Assembly (NCBI GenBank): GCA_902536205.1
Contig: CACAWM010000017.1
Location: 1-11,714, forward strand
DNA length: 11,714 bases
From: an uncultured Pelagibacteraceae bacterium
GTDB taxonomy: Bacteria; Pseudomonadota; Alphaproteobacteria; Pelagibacterales; Pelagibacteraceae
Direction: 5' to 3'
Both the position numbers and the translations under genes were made by a program. The notes beneath the pieces are model-generated. The model saw nothing but the letters and a program-made list of their open reading frames with translations, did not search any database and was not told where the DNA came from. Below are positions 1-6,533 of this stretch, piece by piece; positions within the stretch are counted from its first letter, which is position 1, and every line of letters starts with the position of its first letter.

Positions 1-86
1 ATAAGTAATAAAGTACATATTTTATTAAGATATTACACGCGTCATTATTTGCATGTAAATAACCTTTAATAATGTTATTTTTAATT
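1..86. other. Left-edge non-coding stretch
   Basis: No reading frame of any length enters from the left edge on either strand; stop codons fall early in all frames. It is AT-rich and presumably holds the promoter of the SDR gene that follows. I see no convincing -35/-10 pair; the bases just before the ATG at 87 read TTTTAATT, the same string that precedes the lysR ATG at 4489, and there is no Shine-Dalgarno sequence. Confidence 0.4.
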
Positions 87-797
87 ATGAAAAAAGTAAT
101 ATTAGGTGCAACCGGATCGATTGGATCGTCACTTGCAAAAAAGCTTGTAGATTCGGGAGAACAAGTACATTTGGTAGGGAGAGACGAAGGTAGTTTATCA
201 GAGTTAGCAAACGAACTTAATTCTACATTTACAACGTGCGATGTTTTAGAAGAAAATTTTTCTGAAAAAATAATTAATGACCTTAAAGACGAGCAGGTGA
301 ATGGCTTAGCTTATTGTGTTGGATCAATAGATCTTAAACCTCTGAAGCTTACTAAAAAAAGTGACTTTATGCAGTCATTTAATTTAAATTTAGTTTCTGC
401 TACAGAAATTATTAAATCTTTAGCTGACAATTTAAAAGCAAGCAAAGGGTCGATAGTTTTATTCTCAACAGTGGCTGTGCAACAAGGTTTTCCAAACCAT
501 GCCATAGTTTCATCTGCTAAAGGAGCAGTCGAAGGTTTAACTTTAGCTCTTGCCGCTGAATATGCTCCAAATATAAGAGTAAATTGTATTGCTCCTAGTT
601 TGACTAATTCAAAAATATCAAATTTTTTACTTAAAAATGAGAAGATGGCTGAGAGTATTGCTAAAATGCATCCGCTTAAAAGAATTGGAGAAGGGGGAGA
701 CTCTGCATCTGTGGCAAAGTTTCTTCTCACAGATGAAAGCTCTTGGATTACTGGACAAATCTTTGGTGTTGACGGAGGAAGATCATCTGTCGCATAA
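87..797 (+). CDS. SDR-family oxidoreductase-like protein without the catalytic Tyr
   Basis: This encodes a 236-residue cytosolic protein of the short-chain dehydrogenase/reductase (SDR) superfamily, a Rossmann fold that normally binds NAD(P)H. A glycine-rich nucleotide loop, GATGSIG, lies at residues 7-13, and the C-terminal part has family-typical text: RVNCIAPSL near 164-172 and ITGQIFGVDGG at 221-231. The start at 87 is preferred over an in-frame ATG at 72 because it puts the first beta strand (KKVILGATG) at the N terminus. The active site is odd. Lined up with FabG, the catalytic Ser is Thr128 and the Tyr of YxxxK is Val141 (VSSAK), while Lys145 is kept. The substrate cannot be told, and ordinary SDR catalysis may be lost; it could be a binding protein or use different chemistry. 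A TPR gene follows 31 bp downstream on the same strand. Confidence 0.9.
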   Translation: MKKVILGATGSIGSSLAKKLVDSGEQVHLVGRDEGSLSELANELNSTFTTCDVLEENFSEKIINDLKDEQVNGLAYCVGSIDLKPLKLTKKSDFMQSFNLNLVSATEIIKSLADNLKASKGSIVLFSTVAVQQGFPNHAIVSSAKGAVEGLTLALAAEYAPNIRVNCIAPSLTNSKISNFLLKNEKMAESIAKMHPLKRIGEGGDSASVAKFLLTDESSWITGQIFGVDGGRSSVA

Positions 798-829
798 CAA
801 TTATTATTTAAATATTTAAATTCTTGTTA
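795..829 (+). repeat. Inverted repeat from the SDR stop to the TPR start
   Basis: TAACAA (795-800) is the exact reverse complement of TTGTTA (824-829). Between them sits a perfect 16-bp palindrome, ATTTAAATATTTAAAT (806-821). The outer arms contain the SDR stop codon and the first base of the TPR ATG. It may fold in mRNA and act as a weak terminator or affect initiation, but A/T-only palindromes are common at this base composition, so chance is a real alternative. Confidence 0.35.
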
Positions 830-1335
830 TGAAAAGAGTTACAATTTTACTAATTACTTTATTTTTAAGTACCAGCCTAATGGCTGCAGGTAGCGATAGC
901 AGCAGTAGTAGTAGTAGTAGCGGCAGCGAAAATTCAAAAGAGTCTTTGTATGATGATGCTGTTAAACTAGTTAAGCGTGCTGGTAAGTTAGAGAAAAAAG
1001 ATAAAACTGAAAAAGCTAAAAAACTCTACACTCAAGCTTTTAAGAAATTAGAAAAAGCTTATAAAATAGATAAAAAGAATCCAGATATTTTAAATTATAT
1101 GGGATTCACAACTAGAAAAGTTGGAAATTTTGACCAAGCTGAAAAATTTTACTTAGAAGGTTTAAAAATTAAACCAAATCATAATGGTATTAATGAATAT
1201 TTAGGTGAACTTTACGTCCAGACAAATCAAATAAATAAAGCTAACGAGAGATTAGCAGTTCTTAAAAATTGCAATTGCGATGAGTATAATGAACTTCAGT
1301 TAATTATTAAGAATAAAGGCGTTAAAATCTATTAA
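829..1335 (+). CDS. Exported TPR-repeat protein with poly-serine linker
   Basis: This encodes a 168-residue protein with a Sec-type signal peptide: basic MKR, a hydrophobic core at residues 4-17 and a likely cleavage near Ala19/Ala20. There is no lipobox Cys, so it is probably periplasmic. A low-complexity linker of eight consecutive serines follows (24-31), then a lysine-rich helical region (about 40-83). Tetratricopeptide repeats come next: one clear unit at about 84-117 (NPDILNYMGFTTRKVGNFDQ, then AEKFYLEGLKIKP) and a second, weaker one at about 118-145. Near the C terminus C148-N-C150-DEY resembles a Cys-containing tail I recall from alphaproteobacterial exported TPR proteins. TPRs mediate protein-protein contacts; the partner is unknown. 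Its stop overlaps the stop of the converging DUF2237 gene by 4 bp. Confidence 0.85.
   Translation: MKRVTILLITLFLSTSLMAAGSDSSSSSSSSGSENSKESLYDDAVKLVKRAGKLEKKDKTEKAKKLYTQAFKKLEKAYKIDKKNPDILNYMGFTTRKVGNFDQAEKFYLEGLKIKPNHNGINEYLGELYVQTNQINKANERLAVLKNCNCDEYNELQLIIKNKGVKIY
898..921 (+). repeat. Triplet microsatellite (AGC/AGT)8 coding poly-Ser
   Basis: There are eight in-frame serine codons in a row, two AGC, five AGT and one AGC, with a further AGC at 892 and 925 separated by GAT and GGC. The run of five identical AGT codons is slippage-prone; gain or loss of units would change linker length without breaking the frame. It lies directly after the predicted signal peptide. Confidence 0.8.
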
Positions 1336-1709
1336 GATAAATCTAAAGCAAATTTTTTTAATTTTTCAATAGGGATAAGATCTAATGTTTTAACATTAGT
1401 TTTTTTTAAATATACTTGACAGGCAGCTCCTTCTTCAATTGCTCTTGCATACCATGTAGCACATACGCACCAGGAATCTCCGTCTTTTAAACCAGGGAAA
1501 CCAAATTCGGGATGAGGTGTAATTAAATCATTACCAACTTTTTTAGACCATTGTAAAAATTCATCAGTTACTTTTGCACACACGGTGTGCACTCCTCGGT
1601 CATTTTTATCTGTATTACAGCATCCGTCTCTAAACCATCCAGTTAAAGGATCATTAGAACATGGTTCAAGGGGTTCTCCAAAAACATTTTTTTGAATTTT
1701 TTCACTCAT
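1332..1709 (-). CDS. DUF2237 family protein
   Basis: This encodes a 125-residue protein that I recognise as the DUF2237 family from its conserved text: NVFGEPLEPCSNDPLTGW, then RDGCCNT, then VHTVCAKVTDEFL, then GFPGLKDGDSWCVCATWY. Five cysteines sit in conserved contexts: Cys17, Cys31/Cys32, Cys44 and the paired Cys81/Cys83. This hints at metal or cluster binding or a redox role, but the family has no established function. The length is full for the family. Its ATG overlaps the stop of the upstream oxygenase gene by 4 bp (ATGA), implying translational coupling, so it is the last gene of the hisI operon. The 3' end overlaps the TPR gene's stop codon. Confidence 0.9.
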   Translation of the reverse strand: MSEKIQKNVFGEPLEPCSNDPLTGWFRDGCCNTDKNDRGVHTVCAKVTDEFLQWSKKVGNDLITPHPEFGFPGLKDGDSWCVCATWYARAIEEGAACQVYLKKTNVKTLDLIPIEKLKKFALDLS

Positions 1710-2314
1710 TTACTAAATACATTTGCAATTTTTTTATCAATTTCCAAATTAAAAGAAAAAGATCTTCTCTCACCTTTAGTTTTAAATGGATACGCTGTAT
1801 GCATTAAATAGTGAGGAAATAATATCATATCACCCACTTTTGGTTGATGATTAAAAATACACTCACTCATTAGCATTTTGCTTCCATTAATAAAATCTAT
1901 TGAGCCGTCAGTTTTAGTATTTTTTTTATTTTTAGAAATAAATTTAGGTATCTTTAAGTAACCAACTCCTGAAATATGCCCATCATGAAAATGAATAGGA
2001 TTATATTCATCATTAAATTGACGAACTACCCAAAAATTTTTTATTTTAATTTTCGAAATTTTTTTCCCTAAACTTTTAAATATATAATTTTTTACTGCTT
2101 TAAATAAAATCTTTTCTAAGTTTTTTTTAATAAAATTTTTTGGTAATTGAAATTCTTGTTTAACTTGTCCGACTAGTTTATTTGAATAATCTAATTTTTT
2201 TAACAAATTTTTTTTTGAGGTAATTTTATCAACTTCAGTATTTATTTTTTTTATCGTATTCTTTGATAGTTTAAGACTTGCGATTTTAGGACCAAATGGG
2301 CTTAAAACTCTCAT
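1706..2314 (-). CDS. Putative 2OG-Fe(II) oxygenase
   Basis: This encodes a 202-residue protein whose C-terminal half resembles the double-stranded beta-helix of 2-oxoglutarate/Fe(II) oxygenases of the kind labelled 'putative 2OG-Fe(II) oxygenase'. Visible elements are NPIHFHDGHISGVGYLKIP (105-123), a FNHQPKVGDMILFPHYLMHT stretch (154-173) carrying distal His172, and ERRSFSFNLEI (182-192), whose arginines would bind 2-oxoglutarate. The N-terminal ~90 residues are lysine-rich and unrecognised. The proximal metal motif reads H108-F-H110-D111 rather than plain HxD. The substrate is unknown; relatives hydroxylate proteins or small molecules. It starts 2 bp after the hisI stop and overlaps the DUF2237 start by 4 bp, so all three are one transcript. 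No Shine-Dalgarno sequence is visible. Confidence 0.75.
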   Translation of the reverse strand: MRVLSPFGPKIASLKLSKNTIKKINTEVDKITSKKNLLKKLDYSNKLVGQVKQEFQLPKNFIKKNLEKILFKAVKNYIFKSLGKKISKIKIKNFWVVRQFNDEYNPIHFHDGHISGVGYLKIPKFISKNKKNTKTDGSIDFINGSKMLMSECIFNHQPKVGDMILFPHYLMHTAYPFKTKGERRSFSFNLEIDKKIANVFSK

Positions 2315-2316
2315 AC

Positions 2317-2784
2317 TTATAATTTTGTAGGATTGGGTTGACCTTTGTAAACCTCTTCAGGATCAAATTTTTTTTTCTTTTCCTTAAAATCTAACTCAAT
2401 TTCTTCAGCGTTTTTAATTGGCCCTAAAGGTATTGATCGATAAAAACAAGACTTGTACCCGACATGGCAACTCGCACCATTACCAATATCTACTGACATC
2501 CATAAAGCATCCTGATCATCATCAATTCTTAAATCGATTACTTTCTGAACAAATCCACTCGTTTTACCTTTGTGCCATAAAGCTTTTTTAGATCTACTCC
2601 AATAATAAGCCTCTTTTGTTTCAATAGTTTTTTTAAGAGCTTCTGCATTCATATATCCATGCATTAAAAGATCTCCAGAATTACTATCTGTAGTGGTCAC
2701 AGGAATAAGACCATTGCTATCAAATTTGGGAGAGAGAAATTTTCCTTCCTCAACTTCAAATACATTTTCTCTTTTTTTAAACAT
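2317..2784 (-). CDS. hisI: Phosphoribosyl-AMP cyclohydrolase HisI
   Basis: This 155-residue cytosolic enzyme of histidine biosynthesis opens the purine ring of phosphoribosyl-AMP. The signature block is intact: YWSRSKKALWHKGKTSGFVQ (61-80), then D88-D89-D90-Q-D92, then GASCHVGYKSCFYR (103-116). Asp88, Asp90 and Asp92 match the metal-binding Asp set, and Cys106 and Cys113 two of the three zinc cysteines; the third (the Cys of DCDxD) is Asp89 here. There is no HisE domain. The start at 2784 is preferred over a possible upstream ATG at 2826, because the extra 14 residues (a hydrophobic MQIAILSFFHYF stretch) do not belong to the family and would cover the likely promoter. It is divergent from folE; folE-hisI adjacency is, as I recall, common in alphaproteobacteria. 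It leads an operon with the oxygenase and DUF2237 genes. Confidence 0.95.
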   Translation of the reverse strand: MFKKRENVFEVEEGKFLSPKFDSNGLIPVTTTDSNSGDLLMHGYMNAEALKKTIETKEAYYWSRSKKALWHKGKTSGFVQKVIDLRIDDDQDALWMSVDIGNGASCHVGYKSCFYRSIPLGPIKNAEEIELDFKEKKKKFDPEEVYKGQPNPTKL

Positions 2785-2790
2785 GACAAT

Positions 2791-2819
2791 AAAATAGTGA
2801 AAAAAAGACAAAATAGCAA
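2791..2819 (-). promoter_or_regulatory. Probable hisI promoter giving a leaderless mRNA
   Basis: On the minus strand TTGCTA (2819-2814), a 17-bp spacer and TATTTT (2796-2791) form a sigma70-like pair. Only 6 bp separate the -10 box from the hisI ATG at 2784, so transcription would begin at about the first base of the start codon. There is no room for a Shine-Dalgarno sequence. Confidence 0.5.
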
Positions 2820-2820
2820 T

Positions 2821-2847
2821 TTGCAATAATTAACCATGTCCTATAGA
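2821..2847 (+). promoter_or_regulatory. Probable folE promoter with a near-zero leader
   Basis: TTGCAA (2821-2826) and TATAGA (2842-2847) lie 15 bp apart, slightly short for sigma70. The -10 box ends 11 bp before the folE ATG, predicting a leader of about 4-5 nt. The -35 is separated by a single T from the oppositely oriented hisI -35, so two polymerases could not bind both at once. Confidence 0.4.
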
Positions 2848-2858
2848 AACGTCATAAT

Positions 2859-3467
2859 ATGAAATTAGTAAAAGACATTAATAAAGAGACTTCAAATAAA
2901 CCTCAAGTCAGTGATAAAGAGGCTGAGGAGGCGATAAAAAAATTATTAGCCTGGATTGGCGAAGATCCAAGCAGAGAGGGCTTACAAGAGACCCCAAAGA
3001 GAGTTGTGAAAGCATTTAAAGAATATTTTAAAGGCTATCACCAAAATGCAGAAGAAGATTTATCAAAAACTTTCGGAGACGTTGAAGGTTACGATGATAT
3101 GGTAATTGAAAAAAATATAACTTTAGAAAGTCATTGCGAACATCACATGGCCCCAATAATTGGTGTTGCGCATGTTTCTTATATTCCAAATAAAAAAGTT
3201 GTAGGTCTTAGCAAATTAGCTAGAACAGTTGAAATTTTTTCTAAACGACTGCAAACACAAGAGAGATTGACAATGCAAATAGCAAAAACACTTATGAGCG
3301 CCTTAGACGCTAAGGGTGTAGCAGTTACAATCGATGCAGCTCATCAGTGCATGACTATGCGAGGAATAAAAAAAGAGAAAGCCACAACTGTTACAAATTA
3401 TTTTTTAGGTTCTTTCAAAGAAGATTTAAGTATTCAAAATAGATACCTAAAATATATTGGAAAATAG
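2859..3467 (+). CDS. folE: GTP cyclohydrolase I FolE
   Basis: This 202-residue cytosolic enzyme converts GTP to 7,8-dihydroneopterin triphosphate, the first step of tetrahydrofolate synthesis (and of other pterins). The catalytic core is complete: ESHCEHHMAPIIGVAHVSYIP (90-110) has zinc ligands Cys93 and His96 and catalytic His95; VVGLSKLARTVEIFSKRLQ (114-132) follows; AHQCMTMRG (161-169) gives His162 and the third zinc ligand Cys164. The length is normal for the decamer-forming type I enzyme. The stop codon abuts the acuI ATG with no base between (TAGATG), so folE and acuI are almost certainly co-transcribed. It is divergent from hisI. Confidence 0.97.
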   Translation: MKLVKDINKETSNKPQVSDKEAEEAIKKLLAWIGEDPSREGLQETPKRVVKAFKEYFKGYHQNAEEDLSKTFGDVEGYDDMVIEKNITLESHCEHHMAPIIGVAHVSYIPNKKVVGLSKLARTVEIFSKRLQTQERLTMQIAKTLMSALDAKGVAVTIDAAHQCMTMRGIKKEKATTVTNYFLGSFKEDLSIQNRYLKYIGK

Positions 3468-4469
3468 ATGTCTGATAAATTCAAAGCTGTTGTTATAGAT
3501 AATCAAAACGAAAAGTTCACAAGAGAAATTAAAGAAATAGATAAAACTCAATTAAAAGATGGAAATGTATTGGTCAAAGTTGACTATTCAAGCTTGAATT
3601 ATAAAGACGCTCTTATTTTAAATGATGGAGGAAAGATCGTAAGAAAATTTCCTTTTGTTCCGGGAATAGATTTTTCAGGAACAATTGTAGAGAGTGAAGA
3701 TGGTAAATTTTCAAAAGATGATAAAGTAATTCTTACAGGATTTAGAGTAGGAGAAGCATATTTCGGAGGGTTTTCTCAATACGCAAAAGTCGACTCAAAT
3801 TTTTTAATTAAAATACCAAAAGAATTAGATACGCATAAAGCTATGATGCTAGGTACAGCTGGTTTTACTGCTTTACTTTGCTCGTTTGCGGTAAAAGCAA
3901 AAGAGGAATTACTTTTAGGCGAAAAAGTAAAAGATGTTTTAGTTACTGGTGCAACAGGTGGTGTTGGAAGTATTGCAGTAATGATTTTATCAAAAATGGG
4001 ATACGATGTTCATGCTGTTACAGGTAAAAAAGACAAAAATGATTATTTAAAAGATTTAGGTGCAAAAAGTATAATTGATAGAAAAGAGTTTGAAGGTGAT
4101 AGTAAATTGCTAGAAAAAGGAGTATGGGACGGTGTAGTTGATACCGTTGGAGGATCTGCCTTAACCAAAATATTTGCTCAAACTAAACCTGGAGGAATAG
4201 TTGCAGCTTGCGGAAATGCTGGTGGTATCAAAATTAATACAAATGTTATGCCGTTTATTATTAGAGGAGTAAAATTGTGGGGAATTGATTCGTCAGGATC
4301 ATCAATAAAACGAAGAGAATTCGTTTGGGGAGAAGCAGCTAAGTTAATAGATTTTTCAAAGGTTCAATCATTCACTAAAGAGCTTTCATTTACTGAACTT
4401 TTAGAAACTTATCCTAAACTCCTTAAAGGTGAGTTTTTTGGAAGAGCTGTAGTAAATCCAAATAAATAA
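3468..4469 (+). CDS. acuI: Acrylyl-CoA reductase, AcuI/YhdH family
   Basis: This 333-residue NADPH-dependent medium-chain reductase belongs to the YhdH/AcuI branch, which reduces acrylyl-CoA to propionyl-CoA and detoxifies a by-product of DMSP breakdown and of 3-hydroxypropionate metabolism. Visible features are the N-terminal GroES-like domain with SSLNYKDAL (41-49) and FVPGIDFSGTI (63-73), the GTAGFTALL stretch (129-137), the Rossmann loop VTGATGGVGSIAV (159-171), and the family-typical VDTVGG (224-229) and LWGIDSS (270-276). The zinc-site cysteines of alcohol dehydrogenases are absent, as expected. The start is fixed by the abutting folE stop. Substrate assignment comes from the family; other enoyl-CoA or quinone-like substrates are not excluded. 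A LysR-type regulator follows 19 bp downstream. Confidence 0.85.
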   Translation: MSDKFKAVVIDNQNEKFTREIKEIDKTQLKDGNVLVKVDYSSLNYKDALILNDGGKIVRKFPFVPGIDFSGTIVESEDGKFSKDDKVILTGFRVGEAYFGGFSQYAKVDSNFLIKIPKELDTHKAMMLGTAGFTALLCSFAVKAKEELLLGEKVKDVLVTGATGGVGSIAVMILSKMGYDVHAVTGKKDKNDYLKDLGAKSIIDRKEFEGDSKLLEKGVWDGVVDTVGGSALTKIFAQTKPGGIVAACGNAGGIKINTNVMPFIIRGVKLWGIDSSGSSIKRREFVWGEAAKLIDFSKVQSFTKELSFTELLETYPKLLKGEFFGRAVVNPNK

Positions 4470-4488
4470 CTTATAATTAATTTTAATT

Positions 4489-5379
4489 ATGGATTGGGAT
4501 AAATTAAAAATATTTCATACTGTTGCAGAAGCGTCTAGTTTTACAAAAGCTTCAACTATTTTAAATTTAAGCCAATCCGCTATAAGTCGCCAAATTCAAG
4601 CATTAGAAGGCGATTTAAAAGTTCAACTTTTTGAAAGACATGCAAGGGGCTTAGTTTTAACTGAAAACGGTGAATATCTTTATAAATCAGCACACGAAAT
4701 TATTTCAAAATTAAAAGATGTAGAGTCTAATCTTAGTGGACACAAAGATAAACTGAATGGAAAACTTACTGTTACCACAGTGGTAAGTTTCGGCACTACA
4801 TGGCTCACACCTAGAATCAAAGAGTTTATGGATTTACATCCAGATATAGAAATTGAATTAATATTTAATGACAAAGAACTTGATCTAAGCACCCGAGAGG
4901 CAGACGTCGCTATAAGAATGAGAAGACCAAAACAATTGAATTTAATTCAAAAAAAATTTGTTGACTTTAATTATCATATTTATGGTTCAAACGATTATTT
5001 ACAAAAAAATGGATATCCAAAAACTGTAAAAGATCTAGATAAACATAAATTTATTACTTATGGAAAAGGAGCTCCATCTCCAGTTTATAATCCTGACTGG
5101 GTTTTAAAACATGGTGTAAAAGACGGAAAAAAAAGAAAATCAATTATGAAAGTAAATAGTGTTTATGGATTATTGTTAGCAGTACAAAGTGGAGTTGGGC
5201 TAGCTGCGTTACCAGATTATATTGCACATAATGTTAGCAATATAACTAAAGTTTTACCAGAGGAAACGGGAAAACCTACTGAAACACATTTTGTTTATCC
5301 TTCATCTTTAAAGAACAATGCAAGATTAATGGCTTTTCGAAACTTTATATTTACAAAGGTAAACGAGTGGAAATTTTAA
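4489..5379 (+). CDS. LysR-type transcriptional regulator
   Basis: This 296-residue DNA-binding regulator has the usual LysR plan. An N-terminal winged helix-turn-helix spans residues 3-62 (FTKASTILNLSQSAISRQIQ at 18-37, then the wing LFERHARGLVLTENG), a linker helix runs to about 88, and a periplasmic-binding-protein-like effector domain (about 90-293) begins KLTVTTVVSFGTTWLTPRI. The length is standard. The effector cannot be told; LysR proteins often sense small organic acids. LysR genes often control neighbours, and here the regulator sits inside a same-strand run, behind acuI and overlapping rseP by 13 bp, rather than divergent from a target. No Shine-Dalgarno sequence is present; TTTTAATT precedes the ATG. 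Confidence 0.95.
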   Translation: MDWDKLKIFHTVAEASSFTKASTILNLSQSAISRQIQALEGDLKVQLFERHARGLVLTENGEYLYKSAHEIISKLKDVESNLSGHKDKLNGKLTVTTVVSFGTTWLTPRIKEFMDLHPDIEIELIFNDKELDLSTREADVAIRMRRPKQLNLIQKKFVDFNYHIYGSNDYLQKNGYPKTVKDLDKHKFITYGKGAPSPVYNPDWVLKHGVKDGKKRKSIMKVNSVYGLLLAVQSGVGLAALPDYIAHNVSNITKVLPEETGKPTETHFVYPSSLKNNARLMAFRNFIFTKVNEWKF

Positions 5380-6485
5380 TATCTTTTATCATCCCGTTTA
5401 TAATTTTACTTACTATCGTTGTTTTTATACATGAGTACGGCCACTATTATTTTGCTAAAAAATATGGTGTCGGTGTGACTGATTTTTCCATTGGTTTTGG
5501 TAAAGAAATATTCGGTTTTAATGATAAATCAGGCACCAGATGGAAATTTTGTGCGATACCATTAGGTGGATATGTAAAATTTTTTGGTGACAGGAACGTT
5601 TTCAGTCAGGCTGAGCAAGAGCAGCTTTTAAAGGAGTATAATGAGGAAGATCGAAAAAAGCTTTTTGTTGTAAAACCTCTTTATCAAAGATCTTTAATTG
5701 TTGCTGCAGGACCATTTGCAAACTTTTTATTAGCTATAGTGATTTTCGCTTTCATTTATATGTTTGCCGGCAAGGATTTTACCCCTGCCCAAATTCAAGA
5801 GGTTCAATCTGAAAGTCCAGCTTATGTTGCAGGAATTAAGTCGGGTGACGTAATACAATCAATTAATAATAGAGAGGTAAAAAGTATTATGGAGGTTTCA
5901 ACATTCATAAACGCTTCATCCACAGAAATTATTGATATAAAGGTCTTAAGAAATGGCAATGAACTTACTATACAAGTAAAGCCAAAATTTATTGAGGGAA
6001 AAGATTCATTAGGAAACCAAATTAATAAGAAAATTATCGGAATTAAAGTTACACCTTTAAATGAAGAGATAAATATGCAGAGATTAGGACCTGCTACTGC
6101 ATTGTATTATGCCATTAAAGAAACTTGGTTTGTTATTGAGGCTTCATGGGATTTTGTTATTTCAATGTTTAAAGGGACCGGGGACACTTCACAATTAGGA
6201 GGCCCTATTAAAATTGCTAAAATTACTGGCCAAGTAGCTAAGTTTGGAATTGTCGCCTTCTTAAGTATTATGGCTTATATTTCTATAAGTTTAGGATTTA
6301 TTAATCTTTTACCTATTCCGATGTTAGATGGGGGACATTTAATGTTTTACGCCTTTGAAAAGATTTTAGGTCGTCCTTTAACTCAAAAAACTCAGGAAGG
6401 TTTTTTCCGAATCGGGTTATTTTTGCTACTTTCTTTAATGTTTTTCACAACATTTAATGACCTTAGAGATTTAGGCTTGTTTTAA
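5367..6485 (+). CDS. rseP: Site-2 zinc protease RseP
   Basis: This 372-residue inner-membrane site-2 protease cuts transmembrane helices, classically of anti-sigma factors such as RseA. The zinc motif H22-E-Y-G-H26 lies in the first membrane helix (about 5-30). A family-typical IPLGGYVKFFGD follows (64-75), then a second helix (about 108-134), one PDZ domain (about 138-205), the third helix with NLLPIPMLDGGH (313-324; Asp321 is the third zinc ligand) and a final helix (about 347-366). The single PDZ and shorter length than E. coli RseP fit alphaproteobacterial versions. It starts with GTG, 13 bp inside the end of lysR, with AAAGGT at 5355-5360 as a plausible ribosome binding site. It is not in the familiar uppS-cdsA-dxr-rseP-bamA setting; no substrate candidate is present. 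Confidence 0.93.
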   Translation: MEILISFIIPFIILLTIVVFIHEYGHYYFAKKYGVGVTDFSIGFGKEIFGFNDKSGTRWKFCAIPLGGYVKFFGDRNVFSQAEQEQLLKEYNEEDRKKLFVVKPLYQRSLIVAAGPFANFLLAIVIFAFIYMFAGKDFTPAQIQEVQSESPAYVAGIKSGDVIQSINNREVKSIMEVSTFINASSTEIIDIKVLRNGNELTIQVKPKFIEGKDSLGNQINKKIIGIKVTPLNEEINMQRLGPATALYYAIKETWFVIEASWDFVISMFKGTGDTSQLGGPIKIAKITGQVAKFGIVAFLSIMAYISISLGFINLLPIPMLDGGHLMFYAFEKILGRPLTQKTQEGFFRIGLFLLLSLMFFTTFNDLRDLGLF

Positions 6486-6533
6486 GCCACTTTTTAAAGA
6501 TAAAAAAGTCAATAAAATCAATACTTTTTGAGG

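Noticed and set aside
311..730. Long minus-strand ORF opposite the SDR gene
   Set aside because: It lies wholly inside a gene with clear SDR family text on the other strand and shows no recognisable protein family.
637..819. 60-codon plus-strand ORF overlapping the 3' end of the SDR gene
   Set aside because: Shadow frame of the SDR gene, whose C-terminal family motif is intact in the main frame.
2785..2826. Upstream in-frame ATG extending HisI by 14 residues
   Set aside because: The extension is hydrophobic and foreign to HisI, and it covers the -10 and -35 boxes that explain expression from the ATG at 2784.
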